From positions 6,638,119-6,702,118 of the forward strand of contig QVOM02000021.1 in NCBI GenBank assembly GCA_003586115.2: 64,000 bases of DNA, in the 5' to 3' direction. This DNA is from Salvator merianae (Eukaryota; Chordata; Lepidosauria; Squamata; Teiidae). Positions 12,936-24,100 of the stretch are shown here, one piece after another. The notes beneath the pieces were generated by a model. It did not search any database and was not told the origin of the DNA. It saw nothing but the letters and a program-made list of their open reading frames with translations. Position 1 is the first letter of the stretch, and each line of letters begins with the position of its first letter. The translations under genes were made by a program, and so were the position numbers.

Positions 12936-13814
12936 CAAGATTAGATCAGGGAAATAAAACCTGGTCCACCAATTGTACTATCTCTCATCTGTCTCAGTCT
13001 GCTGGCTGGCAAGAACAGGAATTTACCACCCTACTGCCCTCTGATAGAAAAGAGGTACAGCTTCAGCCATCTGCACTGCAGAATGTCAGTGGTGGAGGCA
13101 GGTTGGTGTATGATAGAACTTTATACTTAAAGAGGTGAAACTTTAGACCTGTTCTATAGGGAGATTATAGACCTACCTGCTGCATTATGTGGGTTCTTCT
13201 TCTTAAATGCAAAACTCTTAGATTTTACTAGATTTATTTATAAGGAATTTTCCCACCTGAAGAAGTCAAAAAGAGGCACTTTGGTCCTGATCTGCGTCAT
13301 CCACCTGTAACACAACGCAAATTATTCTATTACCCCAGGAGGTAATTATAGGAACTACAGACTAGAGGACCTGGTCCTTTACACAGCACAGTTGTTAAAA
13401 TTGTGCACGCTTGATTGGCTTTAAATTACAGGCTTGAAGTAATACAGTGGGATAGTAGTCCTTAAATATAATTTTGAATTGCTAAAAATGTCGTAAATCC
13501 TGATATGCCACCTTCAGTTCATCCTTAATAAATGAGAAGCTGATAGAAATTCTCAGGAATATGAGTCAACTAAACAGAGCTCCCAATTTAATTAATTTGG
13601 TGATAATTCATCTCTAACTGAGTAATTTTATTACTTTTCATCCTTCTTTCCCATTTGTTTCATTTATTGTTTTATTTTTTTCAAATACAAAGTTTCCTAT
13701 CTGAAGATGCCTTTAGTCCTGTGAACGTGGAAATGCTTAAAGTTCCATATTTTAGAAATTAGCTTTTGTGATCTGCATGTTTGGCTATGCTTAACACTGG
13801 CACTTAACATCATA
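12936..13814. other. No gene seen
   Basis: AT-rich intergenic sequence with nothing recognised. Confidence 0.5.
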
Positions 13815-14035
13815 AGAGGAGCCTTGCTGGATCAGGCCACAGGCCATCTTGTCCAGCATCTTGACTTATACAGTGGCCCACCAATTGCTTCTGGGCATTC
13901 TCAAGCAGAACAAAAAGGCAAAACCTTCACCTGCTTTTGACTCCCTGCAAATGGCCTTTAGAGGCATCCTGCTGGTCTCTCCAACCTGGAGGTGGTACCT
14001 AGGCATCCATTCTAGTATCCATTGATACACCTGTT
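13815..14035 (-). mobile_element. CR1 LINE 3' end
   Basis: GCCTTGCTGGATCAGGCC...CAGTGGCCCACCAATTG is the inverse of the CR1 3' end. A close copy is at 23540-23740. Confidence 0.7.
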
Positions 14036-14420
14036 CTCCATGAATTCCATACTGGACTACTGTAATGTGCTTTACATGGGGCTGCCCTTGAAGATGGATC
14101 AGAAGCTGCAGTGAGTGCAGAATAAAACAGGGAGACTGCTGACTGGAACCACTGGCCAGACACATATCATGCTACTCCTAAAAGAAGTGGATTGACTACC
14201 AGTTCACTACTGAGCCTGATTAATCTATAAGACCTAAGTGGTCTGGATCCCAAATATCTAAAGGAATGCCTCCTCCCATACAGATCTGCCTGTCCTTTAA
14301 GATATGCCAGAGAGGCCCTCTTGGTTTTACCACCACTCTTAATTGGTGGATTTGCTGGTTAGATAATGTTGAAAAAAAATTGCTTATCACTTTGCTTATG
14401 TGATCTCTCATTCTGAAAGT
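14036..14420 (+). mobile_element. L2-like LINE, C-terminal coding remnant
   Basis: TGGACTACTGTAATGTGCTT... encodes LDYCNVLYMGLPLKMDQK, the conserved C-terminal LINE motif, then decays through stops. Confidence 0.65.
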
Positions 14421-15964
14421 GGACTGAAGCTGGATTAAAATATAGGTGCAGATGGGCCCTAAGCCAATAACTGGGGTGTAGCTATGGAGTGAGGTGGGAT
14501 TTTAGCCAAGGGTCCTTTGGGAGAATTTGACTAGCTGAGCTTGATGTTTATTCTGGCACTCTGTGTATGCTTTTGATCTCCAACTGCATGATATGGGCCG
14601 CCTTGCTTTATTTGTTAGGGGCTCATTTGACCCTAGGTAAATCAGCGTCAGTAATGGTTTTAAGAGGTAGTTACTTCCTTTGCAAAGCCTTCATGCTTTT
14701 ACAGTCACAAGTAACTAATCTCCTCTCCCCTCCCCACTGCCCTGTCATATAATCAATTATGAATCCCTTGCTAAATTTGCAGTTTTGCAGAAAGGGGCTC
14801 AAGCTGTAACTGATGATAAAAAAATATTCATAGCATGTGTTCCTTTCTTCTGTTATTACCAGATATGGCATGATTCAAGTCAGCATAGTGACTCATGCAT
14901 TGATTACTTCCAGAATGATTAGGGGCCCTGCAAAACTGTCAGCCTAAAAAAAAATACAATGTGGTCTGGACCTACTTTGATGAAAAATCTATTCTGAACA
15001 GAACGCACAAAATAATTCCTCCCATTTGGCAAGGGAGAGAGAACTTTCGACCTAGGCTGCGGCTGATATCTCCCATCCACCTTCTAGAAGGTTTAAATTA
15101 AGGGCAGAGAACCTGGGATCCTCCACATGTTTCCAGACTATGAGTCTAAGCCAACATGGGCAATGAGAAGGGATGACAGTAGGTGGTGGGTTTTCCCAAA
15201 ATAGCACTATTACTTAACTTCTGGATGGAGGCACCACGCCTGTACTGTGGCCAAAAAGGGCGGGTGCACATGTGCAGTAGTGGCGACATGCACATCTAAG
15301 ATCTGTGTGTCACTAAAACACGTACAGACAGTGTGAGCCCCTGTGCTGTCTAGGCAACAAGCAAGTATTCCAGAGGGGCTTTTCTCTGGAATATCACTTG
15401 TTGGTGATAGTCAGCCAGAGTCTGGAACTGGCCATCGTTAGGGTGTTCCTAGGGTGAATTAGGACCCCAAAGGCCAAACTAAATAAACTAAAATTTAAAA
15501 AAAGAGCACTTCCTTCACCCCCAGGTTTCTGTTTATCCGGCCCTTCCACATATATGAGAAAATCACTCTCAGGGCAAGAAGGAGTAAGGGTTGGATGGAG
15601 TGGGATGGCTACAAAGCTCCTGAACCAATTCCAGCCTTGCTACTTCTGCTGACCAATCAGGGCCCTGGAAAATCAGTGACAGCAGCGAATCAGTGGCGAG
15701 CATTTGTTGTTATGGAGGGGTTGCTAGGTTTTAAGCTGAAGACAACAAGGAGGTTAGGAAGCTTTTAGATACTTTTGTTAAAAACTGTGTGACCTAGTTT
15801 TTTTTCCTGCATTCACAAATGGGCAATCCTTTGGAAATATACACCAAAAAAATGCTCTGTGTGATCACACCCTGAGGTCTTTCCTGAAAGCACTGAAGTT
15901 TAAATGTTTTGTCTTACATCTCTCTTGCCTCACTAAATACATTAATGCATTAAAAATTTGGTAT
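14421..15964. other. No gene seen
   Basis: Unassigned intergenic sequence. No exon-like or repeat signature that I could name. Confidence 0.5.
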
Positions 15965-16152
15965 CAAATGCTCCTGGTGAATGTGATCAATGAGGTTGTC
16001 AATGGCTGAGGAAACAGGTTCCCCTCCCCTCTTTAAGGCACTGTTATTGTTTTTAGTGTGTTCATTTTGTATTGTTTTTTTAATTGCTGTAACCTGCCTT
16101 GAGACCTTAGGGTATCGGTTGGGATAAAAATGCAAATAAATAAATAAATACT
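15965..16152 (+). repeat. L2-like LINE 3' end with (TAAA)n tail
   Basis: GTAACCTGCCTTGAGACCTT...GGGATAAAAATGCAAATAAA; same family as 4840-5041 and 49115-49272. Confidence 0.65.
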
Positions 16153-16194
16153 GTACATGATGTCGTGTCATTAAATGTAAAAGCAGAACAAGCA

Positions 16195-16316
16195 GTGTGC
16201 TCTTATCCTGCTGGTGGATTTCCCTGTGCAGCTAGTGGCCGCTGCAAGAACAGACAGCTGGACTAGGTGATCCATCGGTTCGATCCAATGGGGCACTTTA
16301 TGTGTTCTTATGTAAT
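16195..16316 (+). mobile_element. CR1 LINE 3' end
   Basis: AGCTGGACTAGGTGATCCAT...GGCACTTTATGTGTTCTTAT is the reptile CR1 terminus with its TTCTTATG-type end, on the + strand. Confidence 0.75.
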
Positions 16317-17400
16317 GGGGGCTCTCATCCCAGCCTATAAAATCTTCTACTAATTATCAGAGTTATGAATAAGAAAAATGAATACAGTATACCAATTTGT
16401 GTATAAAAAAATTAATTACTGGAAAATAATACATTTTCTTTCAGATAATCTGAGTGTACCTTTTTATATATTTTATCTTTTTCTTCAGCCGTCCATTAAC
16501 AACCAAAGAACTTTTTGCTTGTTTCATCTGACAAATTTATGTCATGCCTTCTTGGAAAACATTATTGATGATGTACGAAAAACACCTTAATGGCAATCAG
16601 CAACACACCTAAAATATAAACCTCAGTATATGAATTGTAATACAATCAGTTACCCAGCTAGGCATCTCTGAAGCTAGAAGTAGCATGCAAAAGGCTCAGA
16701 GGAACAAGTATAAGCTGCTACTGTGGGAACTTCCTCTCTCGTTTGATTTATAGAAGTAAACATACAGAACTCTGGCAAGCAGGCCATTTCTAAATAAATG
16801 AAAATGTTAGTGTGAAATGGACCTTGTTTAGAGTGAGAGCTAGGCTAGCATTGGTCTGTCATTATATGGCATCCTGTCCCTGCTGTGTATCAGCAGTACA
16901 CTTACACCACCTAGTGGATAGTATGAGAAGTTCCAAGACAAAATGCTCGTAATTTCCAAATAGATGAGTTGAATAGAACAAAAAAGTCCAGTGTTCTTTT
17001 ACAGTACATTTAGTAGTAACTCATATTAACAGAGTGATTTTGACAATTTCCACTGTACTGCATTTATTGTTTTGTTTTTTATGCCATCAGGAACAAACCA
17101 ACTCCTGGACAAGCAATCACTACCTTTGCTAAGGAGTTTGCCATCTTCTTTTTTTGTTTCTCTCAGTCTTGCCAAGCATAATCAGTTCATCTCATCTGTA
17201 CTTGTTCTTGTGTTGTTCAAATCTGTGATTATACTAAATCAGTCCTATCTTAGTTGTGATTTTCCTTGTGATTTCTCTCATCTTCTTAAAAATGTCTTAT
17301 TTTCTTTCTTATTGTATTCAGCTCCTCCAGATGTAAAATATATCTCAGTATGCTCTCAGAACTATATTAAAAATGCCGAACACAATCAAGGTATTCCCAA
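16317..17400. other. No gene seen
   Basis: AT-rich. A 237-codon ORF starts at 17072 but runs into a repeat and has no recognised domain. Confidence 0.5.
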
Positions 17401-18185
17401 CATAGGCTGCGTTCCGACACGGCATTTAATCAGTTTACAGGCCGTCTTCAGTTCCCGTTGTCCCGACATGATCTTGCCGTTCTTCGCTAAGCTGCGGTCC
17501 TGCCAGGAAGAAATTAAAGGCTTTCTCCACTTCCGTCTGCTCTTTAAAGGAAAAAATAAACTGCGCCTGTTTGGAGTTTTGCCTGGTCAGCACACAGTTA
17601 AAAATAGTAGAGCCCCCCCACGTTCCCTCCCCACTTTTTCCCTTTGTTATGGACCTCTCCCGCTACTTTTAAATTGCGCAGTTGCGCTAAATCAGCAGGA
17701 TAGCAGAACTGCGCATTTCAAAAGCTTAGTTAAAGTGAAACAGCAGGATAGCAGAACTGTGCATTTCAAAAGCTTAGTTTTTTAAAGTTCATAGTTTTAA
17801 AGTGAACGTAGTTTTTAAGTTCTGCTTCGGTAGACTGAGGCTGCAGGGAGGAGCAAATGGCGAATGACTAGTAATGCTGCCAAGTTAATCCATGTTCTGA
17901 GGCAGCAGTGGGGACATGCAGAGAGCGGAGCTTGACTTTCCCGCCTCTGTGACGTCAAGGTTTGAACGTTGGGACTGCAGCCGATCGCTGACTGCATAGG
18001 GAGGAGAATTTGATGAGGGGTGGAGGCAGAAAGGGTACTGCCAAGCACGGGAAATATCAGTGTGGGAACGAGCAAGTACGAATTGACTCCGTGTTAAACT
18101 GTAACTGTGGGAATGACCAGAAGACGAATTCACTGCGTGTACTCTTCTATACGGATTACATTGACGATGTCCGACCGCGGCCATA
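17401..18185. repeat. CpG-richer unnamed DNA element
   Basis: A block with more CpG than its surroundings. Its start resembles 6742-6862. It contains a 39-nt unit repeated 48 bp apart at 17693-17731 and 17741-17779 with one mismatch. No transposase was found and the ends are uncertain. Confidence 0.45.
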
Positions 18186-18273
18186 GTGACAGTTTAATGT
18201 ACTGAAAACCCATAATACTGCTATTACAAGAAATCCAGCAAGGATGCTGAGTTTCTTGCAGTAGTGATGCTAC

Positions 18274-18416
18274 CTGTTGGCAGCTTTCATGATGGGATTG
18301 ATTTGGGCTACCAGAAGCCAGCCAAGCACGTGAAAAACAATGAAACGAAGCAACAAAAGCGTGCTTGGCTGACTTCTGGTAGCCCAAATCAATCCCATCA
18401 TGAAAGATGCCAACAG
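18274..18416. repeat. 57-bp near-perfect inverted repeat (foldback)
   Basis: Left arm 18274-18330 and right arm 18360-18416 are complementary over 57 nt with two mismatches, separated by a 29-nt A-rich loop. Inner stem sequence includes ATTTGGGCTACCAGAAG. If transcribed it would fold into a long hairpin. Confidence 0.95.
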
Positions 18417-18917
18417 ATATCGAGGTAAGCCCAAGATTGTTCCTTGCATCTGACAGAGGGCAGCAAGAGGCAAGCTCGGGATGTTGGTTAGATCCTGCAT
18501 TGCCTCTTGCCATCTGGCGGCAGTCTTCCTCTCTTTGTTGGTATTTTTCTCTAAGATACATTCCTTGGCCTATCGTGCTTAATGTTGGAAGTTTTCATTC
18601 TGTCATCATGTGTCTTGGTTAGAGATATGCCAAACTGGAACTTTCTAACCCAGTTTGTAACAAACAGAGGGGGTTCAAAGAGTCTGTTTTTGAACTGAAC
18701 TCCTCCTTATGTTCAATTCAAGTGTTCAAAATAGAATCAAACCTAGGCAGATTTGATGAGCAGTTCTTAGAACAGTTCAAAGTGCCTGTGCCTTTATGAA
18801 AGGCATACTTCTGTCTCAGTCACCAGTCCATCACTTATTGATTATTGTGTTACCTTTTGCAGTTGGGTGATTCAAGTTCCAAGAGTTGCTGGTTTACAGG
18901 TTTTTGACTATGGAGCA
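18417..18917. other. No gene seen
   Basis: Unassigned sequence. Confidence 0.5.
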
Positions 18918-19289
18918 CCTTTCCACACTTGTGTGCTGTGTTTTGGGATAGGGCAGACTGCCTCATCCCAGAACAAGCAGTCCATCCTAAGCTGGGACAG
19001 GTAGGGAGTGTAGAGAATTCAGAAAGCACATTCCACTCCAGTCCTTCCACTACCTCTGGAGAGCCCTCAGAGGCAGCGACAAGGCTCCACCTTCAGTTTC
19101 CCACCTGGTCTGTTTTGCAGAAGATCCATTTCTGGTAGCGCTTTCTGGAACACTGCCTAAAAGGGTCCCTAGTGGTATACTAGACCACAGGGGTGTGCTG
19201 TCCGCTTGTCTGCGTGGTCCACACTAGTGTGCCGACATTCTGCCCCTTATTCCAGAATTTGTTCCAGGATAAAGGGCAGTGTGGAAAGG
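18918..19289. mobile_element. hAT-like MITE
   Basis: Left end CCTTTCCACACTT and right end AGTGTGGAAAGG are inverted repeats. Near the right end 19240-19278 forms an imperfect hairpin (TGCCCCTTATTCCAGAA / TTCCAGGATAAAGGGCA). Confidence 0.65.
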
Positions 19290-19900
19290 GAAACTGCCCC
19301 CCATTGGTTGTTCTGGGAACCAGGAGGGAGAGCAGAGCTCAAGGGAGGGAATTTCTGAATATAAAAGGACTCAGATCAGAGCTTTTTTTGCGCTTGAAAA
19401 ATTTTGGAGAGCAGCTGCAGCTTTTGAGTCCTGCCTCAGAGTGGGCGGTTGGGTGTTCTGGTCTGCTCTGTTGTGGCTTTGGCTGCTATTCTCTTTGCTC
19501 TGGTGTGTCTGCCAATGTGACTGTGTGCTGCTTTGCTTCTCTTGGTTTAAGGATTAGGCTTGGGGGTAGGTGAGAGAGTTCCTTCGGATAAAGTTAGGGC
19601 TAGTATAGAATTAGGTAAGGCTGAGTTGTTGTTTACCACTCATTTTTTGGTCCCCTTTTTGCCTACTAGGGGGGTTAGGGACCAGGAAGGTTATGGTCAG
19701 AGCCCAGGGTCTGCTGCGAGACTCCTGCTCTGTCTCAAAGTTGGTGGTTGGGTTCTCTGCTCTGGTCTGTTGTGGCTTCTGCTTCTAGCTTTGGCTTCTG
19801 ATGCTCTCTTGTTTGATTGCCATTTGTGCCAGTGTTGCTGTATCCTGCTTTGCTTCTAGTCTTTCTCTTATCTGGTGTTTGGTTTAGGGATTACATAGGG
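19290..19900 (+). repeat. Repeat with two degenerate copies of a T/G-rich module
   Basis: About 120-160 bp at 19438-19560 recurs in diverged form at 19737-19895 (shared GTTGTGGCTT and TGCTTTGCTTCT). A TATA-like ATATAAAAGG lies at 19359-19368. It could be a LINE 5' UTR or LTR-like promoter; no family name can be given. Confidence 0.4.
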
Positions 19901-20559
19901 GCTTTTTTTGTTCCCAGCTTTTGGCCCAGGTATTTCTGCAGCAGGTTAGCTGCATCAGCTTATTTTATTTAGTGTGTGGGGGGGTTGCCCTGGTCTGAGT
20001 ACGTAAGTTACCTGCACGCCTGAAAAGGGGCTCTTTAGGCTTCTTTTTCTTTCCTTCCCACAGCTGCTACCTAAGCTCCTGCCAGCTCTTTTTCCAAGAG
20101 AGACCATATCGTATGCTGCAAACTTTTTCTTTTTCTGTGGCTCGTGTTTTGGGCCTGTCCGCCTGAACATTAGTCACTGGCTGCTGTTGAGTCTCTCATA
20201 GTAGAACAGGGCTCCTGCAGTTTTGAGTGCAGAAGTGAGACCAATGTGGGTGAAGGCAGTTGCTGGTTTGCATTGGGCCTAGCTCTTAGCACTACCTTAT
20301 TTTGGGGGGACTACCTTTACTAGGGTAAAGGTAGGATTAGGTAGAGTCACGGTACCACTTTGCCTAGCTCCGCCTCAAATATGAGTCCTCCCTCTCTTGC
20401 CCTGAAGCGAAGCTAGGACAATGCATCTGAAATGAAGCAAAACTTCTTCTGAGACGTGGTGGAGCTACAATTTCAAAGTATTTCCATTCAAGCTTACTTG
20501 CCTTCCCCTATAGCATTTCTTACTAATACGCTTATCAAAATTTCGGGTCTGCGCGTTAC
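19901..20559. other. Upstream flank of AGGF1
   Basis: No gene seen. Pyrimidine-rich tracts; a 12-bp T run at about 20568-20579 precedes the CpG island. Confidence 0.5.
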
Positions 20560-20835
20560 AGCTTGGTTTTTTTTTTTTTCAGCTCTAGGCTCTACCTACG
20601 GTCTCGTACGGCCACGCCCTCTTTAGTAGGACGTCACTTCTGGCTTCCGTAAGAACACAACATCCGGTTTACTTGACGCCTCGAAGAAAGTTTTGGCGTT
20701 GTTTTTCGTCTTCTTGCGCCCTTTGAGTTAATCTCTCCGTGCGGGAGACCGAGCACACACACACCGACAGCCGGGCGGGGCGGGAAAGGACCGGGGCGTG
20801 GCTTCGCCCCCCCCCCCGCGTGGCCTGCTGCCGCC

Positions 20836-20949
20836 ATGGCTTTGAGGAGGGGCGCCGGCGAGGGCTCACGAGAGCTGGATCGGGGCCGTTGCTGCTGTCG
20901 CTTGGTGTTGCCCGGCTTGTGGCAGCTGCGTCCTTGTCCCGGCCGCTGA
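20836..20949 (+). other. Upstream ORF (37 codons) in the AGGF1 leader
   Basis: ATG in an ideal Kozak context (GCCGCCATGG) opens a 37-codon ORF ending TGA at 20947-20949, 24 nt before the main ATG and in the same frame as it. Arg/Leu/Cys-rich and with no recognised domain. It matters only if transcription starts upstream of 20836, which I cannot see. Confidence 0.55.
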
Positions 20950-20973
20950 GAAGGTCGGGGAGGAAAGTGAAGG

Positions 20974-21138
20974 ATGGCCGGAGCCGAGGAGCCGCCGGCC
21001 GCCGAGGAGGCCCCGCAGACCCTGAAGGAGAAAGTAGCTGCGCTGGAGGCGGAGTTGGGCGCCTACAAAAGCCTCCTGGAGCGGGAGAAGAAGCTGCGCC
21101 TCAAAGCCCAGGCCAGCGCCGCCAAGCTGCGGGCGAGG
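20974..21138 (+). CDS. AGGF1: AGGF1 coding exon 1
   Basis: Encodes residues 1-55: a short acidic, Pro-rich start and then a heptad-like Leu/Glu/Lys-rich segment that begins the coiled coil. It ends AGG before GTAGGG, phase 0. It sits in the CpG island. The N terminus is the least conserved part of this family, so the assignment rests on position, the strong Kozak context and the fact that it joins in frame with exon 2. Confidence 0.88.
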
Positions 21139-24100
21139 GTAGGGGGGGATGACAGGGTTCAGCAGGTTGGGGGGGGGAGGTGAGAAGCTGTGGCTCCCCC
21201 CAACCCAGGACGGGGAGACACACCTCTGCTTCGCTCCTCTTTTGATGAAGACTTCTGCTGCTCTTTCGCAGGCAGTTGTTCAACCGATAAACCTTCTCAC
21301 CGAGGCTAGTGCTATCGCGGAAGAACCCTTAGTTGCCACTGTTGGTTATGGGGCAGTATCAATAATTTGTTCGGTTTTTACTGAGTATAGAGTTGAGATT
21401 ATTTCTTAAAACCTGTTTTTTTTAACATTGTGTAATTTTGTACGTTAACCGTTTGGGGAAGGGCAGGGTATAAACGGTATAAATGTAATGGAATAAGAGA
21501 TTTTTCTTTAAAAAAAATGGAAGTGGCATGTCTTTTTAAAAACAGTTACTAAGGAAAAGTACTATTCCACTTGTTCAGCACACTAGTTCCTCTTAGGCAC
21601 CTGGTTGGCAGAGCAAGGTGGGCTCTTGTTCTCTTCCTGCAGGCTCTTGTACTGTTTTTGTCTTCTTAATTTTCTGTCAGAGCTACACCCACACCCACTA
21701 AAAAAAAGGGCAACTTAGGGCCTGTTCACACTTGACTTGCAGTGAGCTTCTGGATGCTCACCAGACAGGCCTATCCACATGCTTCAGCCACATCCAGGAG
21801 CGCCTCCAGCTGCTCCTGAAGGCTACTAGCTGTGGACAACTAAAACAGCTGGATGGCTCCCAGTCAGCAGTGTTCACAATCTCTTCTGGGTGCAGACATT
21901 GCAAGTGCACAGGGCAGCGCAACTGCTGCTGCACAGCTGTGTGCCACATTCTGATCACCATGGCAACATCCACTGCACACAAATGTTGCTGTAGCCACTG
22001 TCATGGGGATCAGGCCTGCCCTAGACAGACCATTTGCACTTCGAGTGCTGGAGGCCCAGTATGGAGTTGTTCCAGCATTTGAAGTACCGATAGCTGCTGT
22101 GTTTTGGGTTCCTACCAACCTACTATCCCATACTAGACTGGTAGGTGCAAACAGACCCTTAAAGGCAGCTTAGAGGTGGTAGAATGCAGACACTGGTGTT
22201 TCTGTCCACCTCTATTCCACATTTAAGGTCCGATAATTCATTTTGGTAGTTTATTTTTCTGGTCTTTAATGTGGATAAAGGCACACTACCTCAAAGCTCC
22301 TTTTGAGCTGCTTTTTTTTTTCATTTGGCTATGTACAAATGCAACCAAAGGTAGAAAGTTATCTATGTGAATAGCTATGTGCAAATTAGACTTCTCACAG
22401 TGGTTTCCTTTGGCATTGCAAAGAGCTTTGGACCACATGAAATAGTAGGTAGCAGCTATTTATCATTTGGCAGAGTAAGAAGTTTGGGCTGAAGGATCCA
22501 TTCTGCTCAGCTTGCTTTGGAAGAGTAATCTCCTGTTGTCCTGGTATATCAGCTAAGCCTTCCCACTCTGCAAAATAATGAACATCTGCTGTTTCCACTG
22601 TACCAATTATGTTGTCAAATCTGGAGGAGGTGCATACTGGGCAGGCATTTCAAGTGCCACTATGGTACCCTCTTCTCTCAGTTACTGCTGCCTCTGTTTG
22701 TACTGTCACTCCCCCTTCCTCCCTTGCCTTGGCAGCTATGCAATTAAGAATTTGGCTGTTGTTGGGGGCTCTGGATAATGATGCTGTGCTTACCAGGATT
22801 TCAAAACTCTGCACTTTAAAGATAGTTTCAATTAGAAGTCTTCCTTGCATAACATTACTAGGTAACATCCACCTGTTAGAGCTGTTGAAAGTTTAGGAGC
22901 ACTATACTAATCATAATAATAGGCTTAATATCCATAAGTACTAAGGTATTTGTTTTGTAGATTCATATTCTGCCCTTTTTTCTGAGGAGCAGCATACATC
23001 CTTCTCCCTCCTTTCTGCTTCCATTTTATTCCCACATTAGTCCTGTGAGGTGAATTAAGCTAAAGTTAATCCAAAATTTACCACTATATTACTGTACAGG
23101 TATATTTAAAAACAAATCTGACACTTAGGCATAGGCTATGGAATATAACACTAAATATAACGCTAGAAATGTTATAGATTTATCTTATAACAATAAAATT
23201 TAAGAAGGTATTCTTGACTTGTGTGGACAGGAGGATTACACTGTTTATTCTTTTGGTAAGTCAGACAAGTATAACATTCTTCAGTCACAGTATATTGAGT
23301 GTCAAAAAGATGAAAGACTGATAGAGGAATGGTAAGCAAATTGGCCTACCCTACATTTACAGGGTAGTCAGTGTAGTAACCTTCAGATACTGAGGAACCA
23401 CAAATTACATGGGGTTCAGACAGATTCACTGGTCAGGGTAGATTAAGGTTTAGTTCAGCATCTTTCATGCATCACACTGGTTACTCCTTTCTCCAAGATT
23501 TTCTTGGGGAAAGTGGCTGACTATAATCCTTAAAAGAATGGTCCTGAGCAAGTGGGTGGATCAGGCCATGACCCATCTAGTCTGGCATCTGTTTCACACA
23601 GTGGCCCATCATTTGCTTCTGGGCATTCTCAAGCAGAATAAAACAAGCAAACCCTTCACTGCTCTCAACTCCCTACATTAGAGGCATCCTGCCTGCCTCT
23701 CTACCCTGGAGTCAGTACCTAGACATCCATTCTAGTAGCCATTGATATGATGTTTTAGGTCCTATTTTGTTGTAAGTCCTGCTTTGTAAGTATTGTACTT
23801 GTTTTGTAGGTTGGAGAACTTACTAAGAAAATCGCTGACTGTGAAAGAATTGCAAAGGTGACATCTAGTAAGGAAGTACAAACTGAAGACACTGGTGAAT
23901 GGACAAATGCAGGTATAGAGTAAATTCTGAGACAATGGTACTTAATACTCTATGAACTTGTAGCTGTTATGTTGAGAATGTCAACAGTATTGATGTTTTA
24001 TCAGAAGCTTAGCTTGCTTTATTTAAACGTAAGTTAGATTTTTGTATATATTTGGCATGCTTGGCAGCTAGTTGAAATCGGTGAGCATCTCAATGAATCT

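Larger units (their letters stand above)
20560..21190 (+). promoter_or_regulatory. AGGF1: CpG-island promoter and 5' UTR of AGGF1
   Basis: An abrupt rise in CpG and GC against an AT-rich background, spanning the first exon and several hundred bases upstream. A CCAAT or TATA box is not obvious, as expected for a CpG-island promoter. The transcription start cannot be fixed from sequence alone. Confidence 0.8.

Noticed and set aside
17072..17785. 237-codon + strand ORF
   Set aside because: It crosses from unique sequence into the 17.4-kb repeat and its C-terminal duplication is the DNA duplication at 17693/17741. No domain and no splice context.
1..20500. Search for CRHBP exons upstream of AGGF1
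   Set aside because: CRHBP is the upstream neighbour in human, but I saw no segment resembling its conserved Cys-containing motifs.
20634..20869. GC-rich - strand ORFs opposite the AGGF1 leader
   Set aside because: Long open frames are expected by chance in CpG islands; the sequence is Arg/Pro/Gly-rich without a domain.
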